Assembly (NCBI GenBank): GCA_937124495.1
Contig: CAKZKZ010000812.1
Coordinates: 1-11,460, forward strand
Length of the DNA: 11,460 nt
Reading direction: 5' to 3'
From: an uncultured Dokdonia sp.
Lineage (GTDB): Bacteria > Bacteroidota > Bacteroidia > Flavobacteriales > Flavobacteriaceae
Shown here: positions 1 to 6,925 of the stretch, piece by piece
Layout of the letters: each line of letters begins with the position of its first letter
Numbering within the stretch: the stretch's first letter is position 1
The notes under the pieces: generated by a model
The model's input: only the letters and a program-made list of their open reading frames with translations
What the model was told of the DNA's origin: nothing
Database searches by the model: none
Translations under genes and position numbers: made by a program

Positions 1-105
1 ACTATACATGATAAAATGGAATTGACCCCGCTTGAAAGAGCCATAAAAGGAGAATCAAAAATTAATAAAGAATTGATACGTGTGTCAGATATCATGACCA
101 CATAA
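1..105 (+). CDS. pfkA: 6-phosphofructokinase, C-terminal end (partial)
   Basis: The frame is open from the first base and stops with TAA at 103-105, encoding about 34 residues that end in LIRVSDIMTT. The pattern 'LTPLERAIKG...INKELIRVSDIMTT' resembles the C-terminal tail of Bacteroidota ATP-dependent phosphofructokinases, where a helix is followed by 'RISDIMS/T' at the terminus. This enzyme phosphorylates fructose-6-phosphate in glycolysis. The downstream gap gene begins 25 nt later in the same direction with no terminator between them, which fits a glycolytic operon and supports the call. Only the tail is visible, so no catalytic motif can be checked; the identity rests on the tail pattern and the neighbour. 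Confidence 0.65.
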   Translation, partial: TIHDKMELTPLERAIKGESKINKELIRVSDIMTT

Positions 106-130
106 ATTTAATACAAAAGAGAACTAAGAA

Positions 131-1132
131 ATGGGAAATTTAAAATTAGGAATTAATGGATTTGGTCGTATTGGTCGTATCGTTTTTAGAGCAACTGTGA
201 AGCGTAGTAATGTAGATGTGGTAGCTATAAACGATTTGCTAGATGTAGATCACCTAGCATATCTATTAAAATATGATTCTGTTCATGGACGTTTTGATGG
301 TGATGTTTCTGTAAAAGACGGAAACCTTATCGTAGATGGAAAAACCATTCGTGTAACGGCTGAAAGAGATCCTAAAAATTTAAAGTGGGATGAAGTAGGG
401 GCTACTGTAGTGGCTGAATGTACTGGGATATTTACAACATTAGAGACAGCAGATTATCATTTACAGTCTGGCGCTAAAAAAGTAGTAATCTCTGCACCAT
501 CTAAAGATGCTCCTATGTTTGTTATGGGCGTAAATGATGATACACTTACAGCAGCACATTCTATTGTATCTAATGCCTCTTGTACAACAAATTGTTTAGC
601 ACCCGTTGCAAAAATTGTAAATGACAATTGGGGTATTAAAGAAGGGTTAATGACGACGATCCATGCTGCTACATCAACACAATTTACAGTTGATGGACCT
701 TCTCGCAAAAACTATCGTTTAGGTAGATCTGCTATAAATAATATTATTCCTACTTCTACCGGAGCTGCAAAAGCTGTAGGGAAAGTAATTCCTGAAGTAG
801 ATGGGAAATTAACTGGAATGGCATTTAGAGTTCCAACAGCAAATGTATCTGTAGTAGACTTAACAGTAAGCACAGAAAAAGCAACATCCCTTGATGAAAT
901 TAAAGCAGCTTTCAAAACGGCTTCAGAAGGAGCTCTTCATGGAATTGTTGGATACACAGAAGAAGGGGTTGTTTCTCAAGATTTTGTAAGTGATGATCGT
1001 ACAAGTATTTTTGATGCAGACGCTTCTATAGAATTAAGCTCAACTTTTTTCAAATTAGTTTCTTGGTATGATAATGAGTTTGGATATTCTAATAAGCTTG
1101 TTGACCTAGCAGAAAAAGTAAACGAACTATAA
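131..1132 (+). CDS. gap: Glyceraldehyde-3-phosphate dehydrogenase, phosphorylating, type I
   Basis: A 333-residue protein, the normal length for the family, that oxidises glyceraldehyde-3-phosphate to 1,3-bisphosphoglycerate in cytoplasmic glycolysis. The N-terminal Rossmann motif GINGFGRIGR is at residues 8-17. An acidic residue after beta-2 (AINDL, D35) is typical of NAD use. The active-site motif SNASCTTNC gives catalytic C151, and H178 lies in TTIHAAT. The C-terminal SWYDNEFGYSNK motif is intact. The S-loop (about 181-200) reads DGPSRKNYRLGRS, whereas most bacterial enzymes have a KDWRGGR-like stretch, so this may be a divergent paralogue or a lineage variant. The start has no obvious Shine-Dalgarno sequence, as is usual in Bacteroidota. 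It probably forms an operon with the upstream pfkA-like gene and ends at a strong hairpin (1142-1178). Confidence 0.97.
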   Translation: MGNLKLGINGFGRIGRIVFRATVKRSNVDVVAINDLLDVDHLAYLLKYDSVHGRFDGDVSVKDGNLIVDGKTIRVTAERDPKNLKWDEVGATVVAECTGIFTTLETADYHLQSGAKKVVISAPSKDAPMFVMGVNDDTLTAAHSIVSNASCTTNCLAPVAKIVNDNWGIKEGLMTTIHAATSTQFTVDGPSRKNYRLGRSAINNIIPTSTGAAKAVGKVIPEVDGKLTGMAFRVPTANVSVVDLTVSTEKATSLDEIKAAFKTASEGALHGIVGYTEEGVVSQDFVSDDRTSIFDADASIELSSTFFKLVSWYDNEFGYSNKLVDLAEKVNEL

Positions 1133-1141
1133 ATAAAATAT

Positions 1142-1180
1142 GTTTTCCTTGATACATTATAGATGTATCAAGGAAAACTT
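1142..1180 (+). terminator. Intrinsic terminator after gap
   Basis: A perfect 16-bp inverted repeat: the left arm 1142-1157 (GTTTTCCTTGATACAT) and the right arm 1163-1178 enclose a 5-nt loop. It starts 10 nt after the gap stop codon. The arms end in TTTT/AAAA tracts, but only two T residues follow, so it may terminate less efficiently than a classical hairpin with a long U-tract, and it may stabilise the mRNA 3' end. It separates gap from the kinase gene at 1205. Confidence 0.75.
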
Positions 1181-1204
1181 ACCTGATATAATTATGCGTG
1201 CTAT

Positions 1205-2071
1205 ATGATTTTAGTAGTTGATAGTGGATCTACCAAGACCGATTGGATTGCCTTAAGTGATGAGGGTACTATGTTATTCCAGACGCAAACGTTAGGGCTA
1301 AATCCACAAGTATTGTCGCAAGAGATATTAAGAGAACGTATCGTCAATAATTTTGAACTATATAAGCACAGAAATGAAGTAAGTCGTCTTTATTTTTATG
1401 GAGCTGGCTGTGGTGTAGAAAAACCTCGTAAATTAATTAATGAAGTTTTTGAAGAGTTCTTTAAAGAAGCTCAAGAAATTATTGTTAAGGAAGATACGTA
1501 TGCAGCACTATACGCTACGGTAGATACAGAGCAAAAAGAAAAAGCGATTGTATGTATCTTAGGAACTGGGTCTAATTGTAGTTATTTTAATGGGAATGAA
1601 ATTGAACAAAAAGTGATCTCATTGGGGTATATCTTAATGGATGATGCTAGCGGAAATTATTTTGGAAGACAATTATTAAGAGATTATAAATTCAATAATA
1701 TTCCTAATGATTTAGCTGCAAAATTTGGAAATACGTTTGACTTAAGTTCAGAAACCATTAAAAACCATTTATATAAGAATCCTAATCCTAATACATACCT
1801 AGCTACTTTTGCACGTTTTTTAATAGAAAATAAAGACCACTCATATTGCCAATCATTGATAAAGAAAGGACTTTCTTTATTTATAGAAAATCAGATATTT
1901 CAATACGATGAAGCAAAAGAAGTGACGATACATTTTGTAGGTTCCATTGCTTTTTATTTAGAAAAAGAACTTTCTATACTTTTGGATGCATATGGATTAA
2001 AAAAAGGAAAGGTATTAAAGCGCCCTATAGATGGACTAGTACTTCATCATAAAGATCATATTTTTTATTAA
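1205..2071 (+). CDS. BadF/BadG/BcrA/BcrD-type kinase, probable N-acetylglucosamine kinase
   Basis: A 288-residue cytoplasmic protein of the ASKHA (actin-like ATPase) fold. The phosphate-1 loop DSGSTKTDW is at residues 6-14, the phosphate-2 loop LGTGSNCSYF at about 119-128, a likely catalytic acid D97 lies in KEDTYAAL, and the adenosine-type motif VGSIAFYL is at 245-252. This pattern matches the BadF/BadG family that includes bacterial and animal N-acetylglucosamine kinases. Phosphorylation of an amino sugar from peptidoglycan or chitin turnover is the best guess; the substrate cannot be read from the sequence. The ATG at 1205 places the first beta strand directly at the N-terminus, as in relatives. 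It lies 72 nt after gap, beyond a hairpin, so it may rely on read-through or its own promoter. It converges with ridA. Confidence 0.8.
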   Translation: MILVVDSGSTKTDWIALSDEGTMLFQTQTLGLNPQVLSQEILRERIVNNFELYKHRNEVSRLYFYGAGCGVEKPRKLINEVFEEFFKEAQEIIVKEDTYAALYATVDTEQKEKAIVCILGTGSNCSYFNGNEIEQKVISLGYILMDDASGNYFGRQLLRDYKFNNIPNDLAAKFGNTFDLSSETIKNHLYKNPNPNTYLATFARFLIENKDHSYCQSLIKKGLSLFIENQIFQYDEAKEVTIHFVGSIAFYLEKELSILLDAYGLKKGKVLKRPIDGLVLHHKDHIFY

Positions 2072-2083
2072 TGTCATTAAAGC

Positions 2084-2104
2084 ATAAATACATATTGTAT
2101 TTAT
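2084..2104. repeat. AT-rich 9-bp inverted repeat
   Basis: ATAAATACA (2084-2092) and TGTATTTAT (2096-2104) are exact reverse complements around a 3-nt TAT loop. It starts 12 nt after the kinase stop codon and lies just upstream of the stronger shared terminator. It could be part of mRNA 3'-end processing or an AT-rich protein site; no function is demonstrable. Confidence 0.4.
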
Positions 2105-2120
2105 AATAAGTGTTAAGTAT

Positions 2121-2155
2121 AAAATCCGGCTTCTGTAAAGAAGCGGGATTTTTAT
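2121..2155. terminator. Bidirectional terminator between the kinase gene and ridA
   Basis: The left arm AAAATCCGGCTTC (2121-2133) and the right arm GAAGCGGGATTTT (2140-2152) pair over 12 of 13 positions, with one G/G mismatch, around a 6-nt loop. A T-run (2149-2153) follows on the plus strand, and the A-run at the left arm serves as the T-run for the minus strand. It sits midway between two convergent genes and so can end transcription from both sides. Confidence 0.8.
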
Positions 2156-2170
2156 ATGATCATTTTATGA

Positions 2171-2551
2171 TTACTTAATTGCAATAGCAGAGATCTCTAC
2201 ATTTACATATTTAGGAAGATTAGCAACCTCTACCGTTTCTCTGGCAGGAGCTGTTGCTTCATTAAAATAAGTGCCATATACCCCATTAACAGCTGTAAAG
2301 TCATTCATCTTATTTACAAAAATAGTAGTCTTTACAACATCTTCAAAAGTCATGTCAGCTGCTGCTAATACTGCTTTTAGATTTTCCATGACAAGCTGTG
2401 TTTCTTCTTTGATATTTCCTTCAAAAAGCTTTCCCGTCTTTGGATCTATAGCGATTTGCCCAGAAGTATATAGAGTATTTCCAGAAAGTACTGCTTGGTT
2501 ATATGGTCCTATAGGTGCAGGAGCATTGGGTGTTGAGATTATTTTTTTCAT
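2171..2551 (-). CDS. ridA: RidA-family enamine/imine deaminase
   Basis: A 126-residue protein, the typical length for the RidA/YjgF/YER057c/UK114 family. These small trimeric cytoplasmic enzymes hydrolyse reactive 2-aminoacrylate and related enamines released by PLP enzymes. Visible family signatures are IGPYNQA (residues 14-20), LYTSGQIAIDPKTG (27-40), and the C-terminal RETVEVANLP with the substrate-carboxylate-binding arginine R104, followed by VEISAIA with the conserved acidic residue E119. It is transcribed alone, converges on the sugar-kinase gene across a shared terminator, and is followed upstream by about 250 bp without a gene. No clean TAnnTTTG promoter was found; TAACTTTA on the minus strand near 2593-2600 is a weak candidate. 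Confidence 0.95.
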   Translation of the reverse strand: MKKIISTPNAPAPIGPYNQAVLSGNTLYTSGQIAIDPKTGKLFEGNIKEETQLVMENLKAVLAAADMTFEDVVKTTIFVNKMNDFTAVNGVYGTYFNEATAPARETVEVANLPKYVNVEISAIAIK

Positions 2552-2802
2552 AGTGGTTTTGTTTTCACGAAATTGAGTAACTTATGTAAAGTTAGCAAAT
2601 TATTAAATTAGAAAATCTACTTTCTGATCTAATAATTAGAGTTTGTAAAAAGTTTTATATCTGATGCTTGTATGTAGCTATAACACTTCTAGATTTGAGA
2701 CAAAAAAATCTTGATTGTTGTAGCGCAGCGATCTTGTTTCTGATACTTTGTGACCTCTTTTTGAGATTATTTATATCAAAAAAGTATAGATAGGTCTATT
2801 TC
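2552..2802. other. Intergenic region without a recognisable gene
   Basis: AT-rich DNA between the ridA start and the lptD stop, both on the minus strand. It must contain the ridA promoter, but no clear match to the Bacteroidota promoter was found. A small hairpin with an A-tract at its right end is listed separately as a weak lptD terminator. I see no convincing open frame or RNA gene here. Confidence 0.5.
2778..2799 (-). terminator. Weak terminator after lptD
   Basis: On the minus strand, ATAGA (2799-2795) and TCTAT (2790-2786) can pair around a 4-nt loop. They are followed after two bases by six T residues (2783-2778). The stem is short and AT-rich, so this is only a plausible intrinsic terminator; it begins 3 nt after the lptD stop codon. 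Confidence 0.35.
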
Positions 2803-5559
2803 TTATAATCTTTCATCAGGAGCACGACGTTTATCGTACTTAATATCACTAAGAATATTTCCTTTAATTCCAATAAAGAAGTTCCAAGAAGAACGGGTAC
2901 TGAAAGGAACCCAGTTAAAACGTAAATTCCAACTTTCTAAATCTCTGGCAAATTGTAATGATGTAAATGTAAATCCAGGATTAGCTATGTCAAATCCAGA
3001 AGAACCTCCAACAGTCCAACGTTTCCCAAGTTCTAGATCACCACTAAAAACAATAGAGTGTGATCCAATATCGTTTTGTCGTGAATTATTCACGTAACTC
3101 ACCTCGTAGGATACTCGTAAATTCCAAGGTATTTTAAAATTGTAAAATTCTATTTCTTGTTCCTCCTGTTCTTCATCATCTTCGGGTAAGGAATTCCCAT
3201 TTCCTGTAATGTCTACACCTCCACCAAATAAGTCATCTGGTCTTCCTCCAGCAGCAAAGGTTTGATTTTTTGTACGATCTGTATTTTTATCTTTACCTTT
3301 TCCAAAATCTCTACTTGAAAAATTATAGCCAAAGTTTGCACGAGCCCCAGTAATTCTAAAAAGGCTTCCTCCATTATTAATGTTTAACCTGTTGATACGA
3401 GTATTGTTACTATTTAAAGCATAAATATCTAATGAAGCACTAAAGTTAATCTCAAGTTTATTTTCTACAATAGGAATGGCTCCGCTCACAGCTATAGGGG
3501 CAAGTTTTAAACTATCTGCTGTAATATTATAAGACGTCCTAAAGTTTAGATTTCGTAGCAATGTGACTTTTCGATACTCTTCTGTGGCTGCGGTATCTTT
3601 ATCTTTAACCTTTGCTTCTATAACATTACTAAGTGCTAGAGATAGTGAAGCATTTTTTCGATTACTAGGAGCACCTAATAAACTACCTTCAAACCTAGAG
3701 AATTCAACAGTTTCTGTAAGCTCAGTAGCTGTAGGGTCATTAGGATCTGTACGTTGATAGCTATCAAAAAATTGATCAAAAGCTGGAGTGTAACTAATAC
3801 CTACACTAGGACGCATTACATGACGTATAGATTCTATTTTACTTCCTTTTTTAAATGGAAAGATACCGTAAACAGTCGTTCCTAAACTAGCATTTGTTCC
3901 ATAAGTTCTATAGGATGCAAGCCCATTAATCGTATCTCGTACAACTTCTCCACTTTCTTCATCAAAAGATTGATCAACCGTTGAGAAAACAGTATTCTCT
4001 GTATAATTTGCCCCCACAGTGGCACTTATGTATTTAAAAACTTTAAAGTTGGTAGAAATCGGAACTGTTTGCTGTACACTTGAACGTCCATCTTTAAACA
4101 TTTCTGATGAGAAGAAGAGGCTATCTGTAGTTACATATTGGTTATTTGCTCGTAAGGAGTAATTAAAGTTGATGTTTTGGAAAATACCTTTTTTGGTACC
4201 ATTTTTTGGGGCAAACGGAAAAATACGATCTACATTTAATTGCACAGACGGTAGTGTTAAGTTAATGATCTCTGTCTGTGAATTCTGAGAGTGTTGTGCC
4301 GCTACCGTAAGATTTATAGGAGTTTTTCCTGTAAATGTTCGTGAATAAGAAACAGAAGAACTAAAATTATTATTTAAGAAATTTCCTGTGTTACTTTGAT
4401 TTAGTGATTGTTGGAAGAAATCACTACTACCTAGGTTAACAGAAGCAGAAAACCGACTGTTAGGGCTTGCTTTTTGATCCTGCGTATGCGTCCATCGTAT
4501 ATTATACGTATTTCTTTCAGAAAAATCTGGCAGGCCTCTTTCACTTGCTAGAAGTTTTTCAAAATTAAAACTCAATCGACCATTAAATTTATACCGTAGC
4601 CTATAATCAGAGTCCGCACGTAATGCATAACTACCATTAGTATAATAATCTCCTGTGATCGCAAGGTTGTAAAAATCACTAAGAGCAAAATAATATCCTC
4701 CATTTTGTAAAAAATATCCACGCTGTCTTGTCTCTCCAGGACTAGGAATAATAAAACCAGATACACTTTTTTGTTTGTCTAAAGGAAAAAAAGCAAAAGG
4801 CAATCCTATGGGAGTAGGAACATCTGCAATATACATATTGGTAAGACCAGTAACGAGTTTTTGTCCTGGTACAAATTTTACTTTACGAGCGTAAAAATAA
4901 TATTCTGGATTATCTAAGTTTTTACTCGTCGTAATTTTTACATTACTCATAAAAACGACAGAGTCATTAACACGCTTACTAATTTCAGACTTTATATTAA
5001 TATCTTGACCACCTGCACCTTCAACCCTTGAGCCAAAGATTAATGCCTTTTCTGTATCAAAGTTAAACTTAATAGAGTCGGGATTGACTATGTTTGATTC
5101 TTGCTTAAAAACAGGAATCTGAGTATATACACCACTAGAATCCTTGATTCCTTTTGCAAATACTGTATTGTTCTGATAATCTAGAATGATCTCTCCAGCA
5201 TTGATTTGGATATCCTCATAGATTACTTCAGCTTCATTATATAAATATATTTTTTTCTTGCTACGACTTATACGCTCATAGTCGGTTGCTTTATACGCCA
5301 CTTTATCTGTAAGAGGTTCCTTCTTTACTTTTACAGAATCGGTACGCACACTATCTCTTACAACGCCTGTGGTGTCTTTAGGGGTTTGCTTTCGCGAAAG
5401 CGTACTAAGACTCTCCTCAATAACTTTAGTAGCTGTCGTGTCATTCTTAGATGCTGGTATGGCATTATTGTTGGTTGGGAACTCCTGTGCAGCCATCAAA
5501 AATGGGCAAAGCAAGAAGAAGCAAATAATGAAAGAAAGGTGTACAGTTTTTGTTTGCAA
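2803..5559 (-). CDS. lptD: LptD-type LPS-assembly outer-membrane protein
   Basis: A large outer-membrane protein, 918 residues from the chosen TTG start. LptD forms the beta-barrel through which lipopolysaccharide is placed in the outer leaflet, fed by an OstA/LptA-like periplasmic domain. Residues about 2-25 form a signal peptide (VHLSFIICFFLLCPFLMAAQ). A polar, Thr/Ser/Lys-rich linker follows to about residue 90. An OstA-like beta region follows (about 95-245, including YNEAEVIYEDIQINAG). From about 250 on there is a barrel with alternating aromatic strands, opened by the LPFAFFPL motif. An acidic Gly/Asp/Glu-rich loop interrupts the late barrel. An open frame extends upstream to another TTG at 5637, but that adds a charged stretch before the signal peptide and would contain the likely promoter. 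The first ATG (5496) would delete the signal. The mature protein contains no cysteine, unlike Escherichia coli LptD. Confidence 0.88.
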   Translation of the reverse strand: MQTKTVHLSFIICFFLLCPFLMAAQEFPTNNNAIPASKNDTTATKVIEESLSTLSRKQTPKDTTGVVRDSVRTDSVKVKKEPLTDKVAYKATDYERISRSKKKIYLYNEAEVIYEDIQINAGEIILDYQNNTVFAKGIKDSSGVYTQIPVFKQESNIVNPDSIKFNFDTEKALIFGSRVEGAGGQDINIKSEISKRVNDSVVFMSNVKITTSKNLDNPEYYFYARKVKFVPGQKLVTGLTNMYIADVPTPIGLPFAFFPLDKQKSVSGFIIPSPGETRQRGYFLQNGGYYFALSDFYNLAITGDYYTNGSYALRADSDYRLRYKFNGRLSFNFEKLLASERGLPDFSERNTYNIRWTHTQDQKASPNSRFSASVNLGSSDFFQQSLNQSNTGNFLNNNFSSSVSYSRTFTGKTPINLTVAAQHSQNSQTEIINLTLPSVQLNVDRIFPFAPKNGTKKGIFQNINFNYSLRANNQYVTTDSLFFSSEMFKDGRSSVQQTVPISTNFKVFKYISATVGANYTENTVFSTVDQSFDEESGEVVRDTINGLASYRTYGTNASLGTTVYGIFPFKKGSKIESIRHVMRPSVGISYTPAFDQFFDSYQRTDPNDPTATELTETVEFSRFEGSLLGAPSNRKNASLSLALSNVIEAKVKDKDTAATEEYRKVTLLRNLNFRTSYNITADSLKLAPIAVSGAIPIVENKLEINFSASLDIYALNSNNTRINRLNINNGGSLFRITGARANFGYNFSSRDFGKGKDKNTDRTKNQTFAAGGRPDDLFGGGVDITGNGNSLPEDDEEQEEQEIEFYNFKIPWNLRVSYEVSYVNNSRQNDIGSHSIVFSGDLELGKRWTVGGSSGFDIANPGFTFTSLQFARDLESWNLRFNWVPFSTRSSWNFFIGIKGNILSDIKYDKRRAPDERL
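5387..5402. repeat. Repeated palindrome TGCTTTCGCGAAAGCG, copy 1 (inside lptD)
   Basis: The 14-bp perfect palindrome GCTTTCGCGAAAGC occupies 5388-5401. With its flanks, the 16-mer TGCTTTCGCGAAAGCG at 5387-5402 recurs exactly, on the other strand, at 10136-10151. Here it is read in frame as Leu-Ser-Arg-Lys-Gln in the disordered linker after the LptD signal peptide, where an insertion would be tolerated. It is much more GC-rich than its surroundings. Confidence 0.75.
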
Positions 5560-5603
5560 TGCGATTAATCCTATTTTTGTGTGACAAGCATCATTTAAAA
5601 TGC

Positions 5604-5637
5604 CAAAATTACGTATATTTTTTCGGTTGAAATCCAA
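5604..5637 (-). promoter_or_regulatory. Probable lptD promoter (Bacteroidota type)
   Basis: On the minus strand, TAATTTTG (5611-5604) matches the -7 consensus TAnnTTTG, and TTG (5637-5635) lies 23 bp upstream as a possible -33 element, the long end of the usual spacing. Transcription would start near 5598, about 40 nt before the TTG at 5559 and downstream of the TTG at 5637. This supports the shorter lptD. Confidence 0.5.
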
Positions 5638-5643
5638 TTCTTG

Positions 5644-5651
5644 TAATTTTG
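5644..5651 (+). promoter_or_regulatory. Probable -7 box for the amidase operon
   Basis: TAATTTTG matches TAnnTTTG on the plus strand. No clear TTG lies at the expected -33 distance; the stretch there is a T-run (5618-5623). GTAATTTTG (5643-5651) is the exact mirror of CAAAATTAC (5604-5612), so the two -7 boxes face outwards with their upstream regions overlapping. The start point would be near 5658, giving a leader of about 87 nt. Confidence 0.4.
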
Positions 5652-5674
5652 AAAATAACCAGTATATAATTTAC

Positions 5675-5711
5675 GTTAGCTATTATATATTCTGTCAATA
5701 ATATGGCTAAC
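5675..5711 (+). other. Hairpin in the leader of the amidase gene
   Basis: GTTAGC (5675-5680) pairs with GCTAAC (5706-5711), and the adjoining TATTAT (5681-5686) pairs with ATAATA (5698-5703), leaving a 2-nt bulge and an 11-nt loop. CTAACG (5711-5716) offers an alternative partner for CGTTAG (5674-5679). It lies 33 nt before the ATG and could affect translation or mRNA stability, or be an operator. The function is unknown. Confidence 0.4.
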
Positions 5712-5744
5712 TAACGCTTAAAAGATTAGATTTTGATAAAAAGG

Positions 5745-6863
5745 ATGCGTAATTATATTTCATTTAGTATTTATTTAACGCTACTCTTGAGTTTTGTTAA
5801 TGTAAATGCGACTTCTTTAACACAAACCCCTTCCAAAAAAAAGTTTAAAGTAGTGCTTGATGCCGGACATGGAGGTAAAGATCATGGAAAACCATCTAAA
5901 GCTGGATCTCCAGAAAAAGATATTGCCCTTAAAATCGTTTTAGCTTTAGGGAAAGAGCTTGAGAAGAGTAAAGACATAGAAGTTATTTATACACGTAAAA
6001 CAGATGTTTTTATAGAATTGTATGAAAGAGGGAAAATTGCAAATAAAGCTGAAGCAGATTTATTTATCTCAGTACATTGTAATGCGCATAATTCACAAGC
6101 TTTTGGTTCAGAAACCTATGTTTTAGGGTTACATCGTAATGGGACCAACCTCAATGTAGCAAAAGCAGAAAATGCTGTAGTCTTTTTAGAAGAAAATTAT
6201 GAAGAGACATACGCTCAGTATGATCTGAATTCTCCAGAATCTGTCATAGGGCTAGAACTCATGCAAGAAGAGTTTTTAGATCAAAGTGTATTTTTAGCTT
6301 CCTTAGTTCAAGATAATTTTAGAAAAAAATTAAAACGTAAAGATCGAAGTGTAAAACAAGCAGGATTTATTGTATTACATCAAACTGTAATGCCTAGTAT
6401 ACTTGTAGAAACTGGTTTTATCACAAATACCAACGAAAGAAAATATTTGAATTCCTCAAAAGGACAGCAAGCAATAGCTAATTCTATGGCATCTGCTGTT
6501 AAAGAATACAAAGGAAAAGTATTTAGTTATTTAGATAATGAGGTGATTGCAAATGGGGGAGAAGTGGTAGAAGAAGTAAAAAGCAATATCCCAGATAAGA
6601 TTGTAGAAGGGGTTACTTTTAAAGTACAACTTGCGGCTAGTAAAAGAAAATTAGAACTTAAATCGTACAATTTTAAAGGGCTTAAAGAAGTGTCTAGACT
6701 TAAAAAGAAAGGAATTTTTAAGTATTTCTATGGAGCAACGTCTAATTATACCGAGATTCAAAGAAAGCTAGAAGAAGCAAAAGCAAAAGGCTATAGCACT
6801 GCTTTTATTGTTTCTTTTGAAAAAAATAATATTCAAGTCCCATTAAAACAAGTGTTAAATTAA
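5745..6863 (+). CDS. Secreted N-acetylmuramoyl-L-alanine amidase (AmiC-type) with SPOR-like C-terminus
   Basis: A 372-residue periplasmic or exported enzyme that cuts the amide bond between N-acetylmuramic acid and the peptide stem of peptidoglycan. Residues 1-22 form a signal peptide (YISFSIYLTLLLSFVNVNA). The Amidase_3 domain spans about 34-257. Its zinc ligands appear as H42 (LDAGHGGKD), E57 and H111 (ISVHCNAH), and its catalytic glutamate as E222 (ILVETGFITN). A short linker leads to a C-terminal module (about 292-356) with FKVQLAAS and YFYGATSNYTEIQ...KGYSTAFIV, resembling a SPOR domain that binds denuded septal glycan. The ATG at 5745 follows AAAAAGG; an in-frame TTG at 5733 is a less likely start. 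It heads a same-strand run with the MCE and Fe-S genes. Confidence 0.92.
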   Translation: MRNYISFSIYLTLLLSFVNVNATSLTQTPSKKKFKVVLDAGHGGKDHGKPSKAGSPEKDIALKIVLALGKELEKSKDIEVIYTRKTDVFIELYERGKIANKAEADLFISVHCNAHNSQAFGSETYVLGLHRNGTNLNVAKAENAVVFLEENYEETYAQYDLNSPESVIGLELMQEEFLDQSVFLASLVQDNFRKKLKRKDRSVKQAGFIVLHQTVMPSILVETGFITNTNERKYLNSSKGQQAIANSMASAVKEYKGKVFSYLDNEVIANGGEVVEEVKSNIPDKIVEGVTFKVQLAASKRKLELKSYNFKGLKEVSRLKKKGIFKYFYGATSNYTEIQRKLEEAKAKGYSTAFIVSFEKNNIQVPLKQVLN

Positions 6864-6864
6864 T

Positions 6865-6886
6865 AGAACCATAAAGCTAAGGTTCT
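6865..6886 (+). other. Small hairpin between the amidase and MCE genes
   Basis: AGAACC (6865-6870) and GGTTCT (6881-6886) pair around a 10-nt loop, directly after the amidase stop codon. The stem is only six base pairs and no U-tract follows, so it is more likely an intercistronic processing or attenuation element than a full terminator, if it is functional at all. Confidence 0.3.
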
Positions 6887-6925
6887 TATTAAATTCCTAC
6901 ATTTGTCTACTGTATAAAACACTAT

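Noticed and set aside
457..915. Two open frames on the minus strand opposite gap (67 and 83 codons)
   Set aside because: They lie wholly within the conserved gap gene, show no recognisable protein pattern, and are explained by the codon use of the sense gene.
2271..2576. Plus-strand open frame of about 100 codons across ridA
   Set aside because: It is antisense to a clear RidA family protein and has no family pattern of its own.
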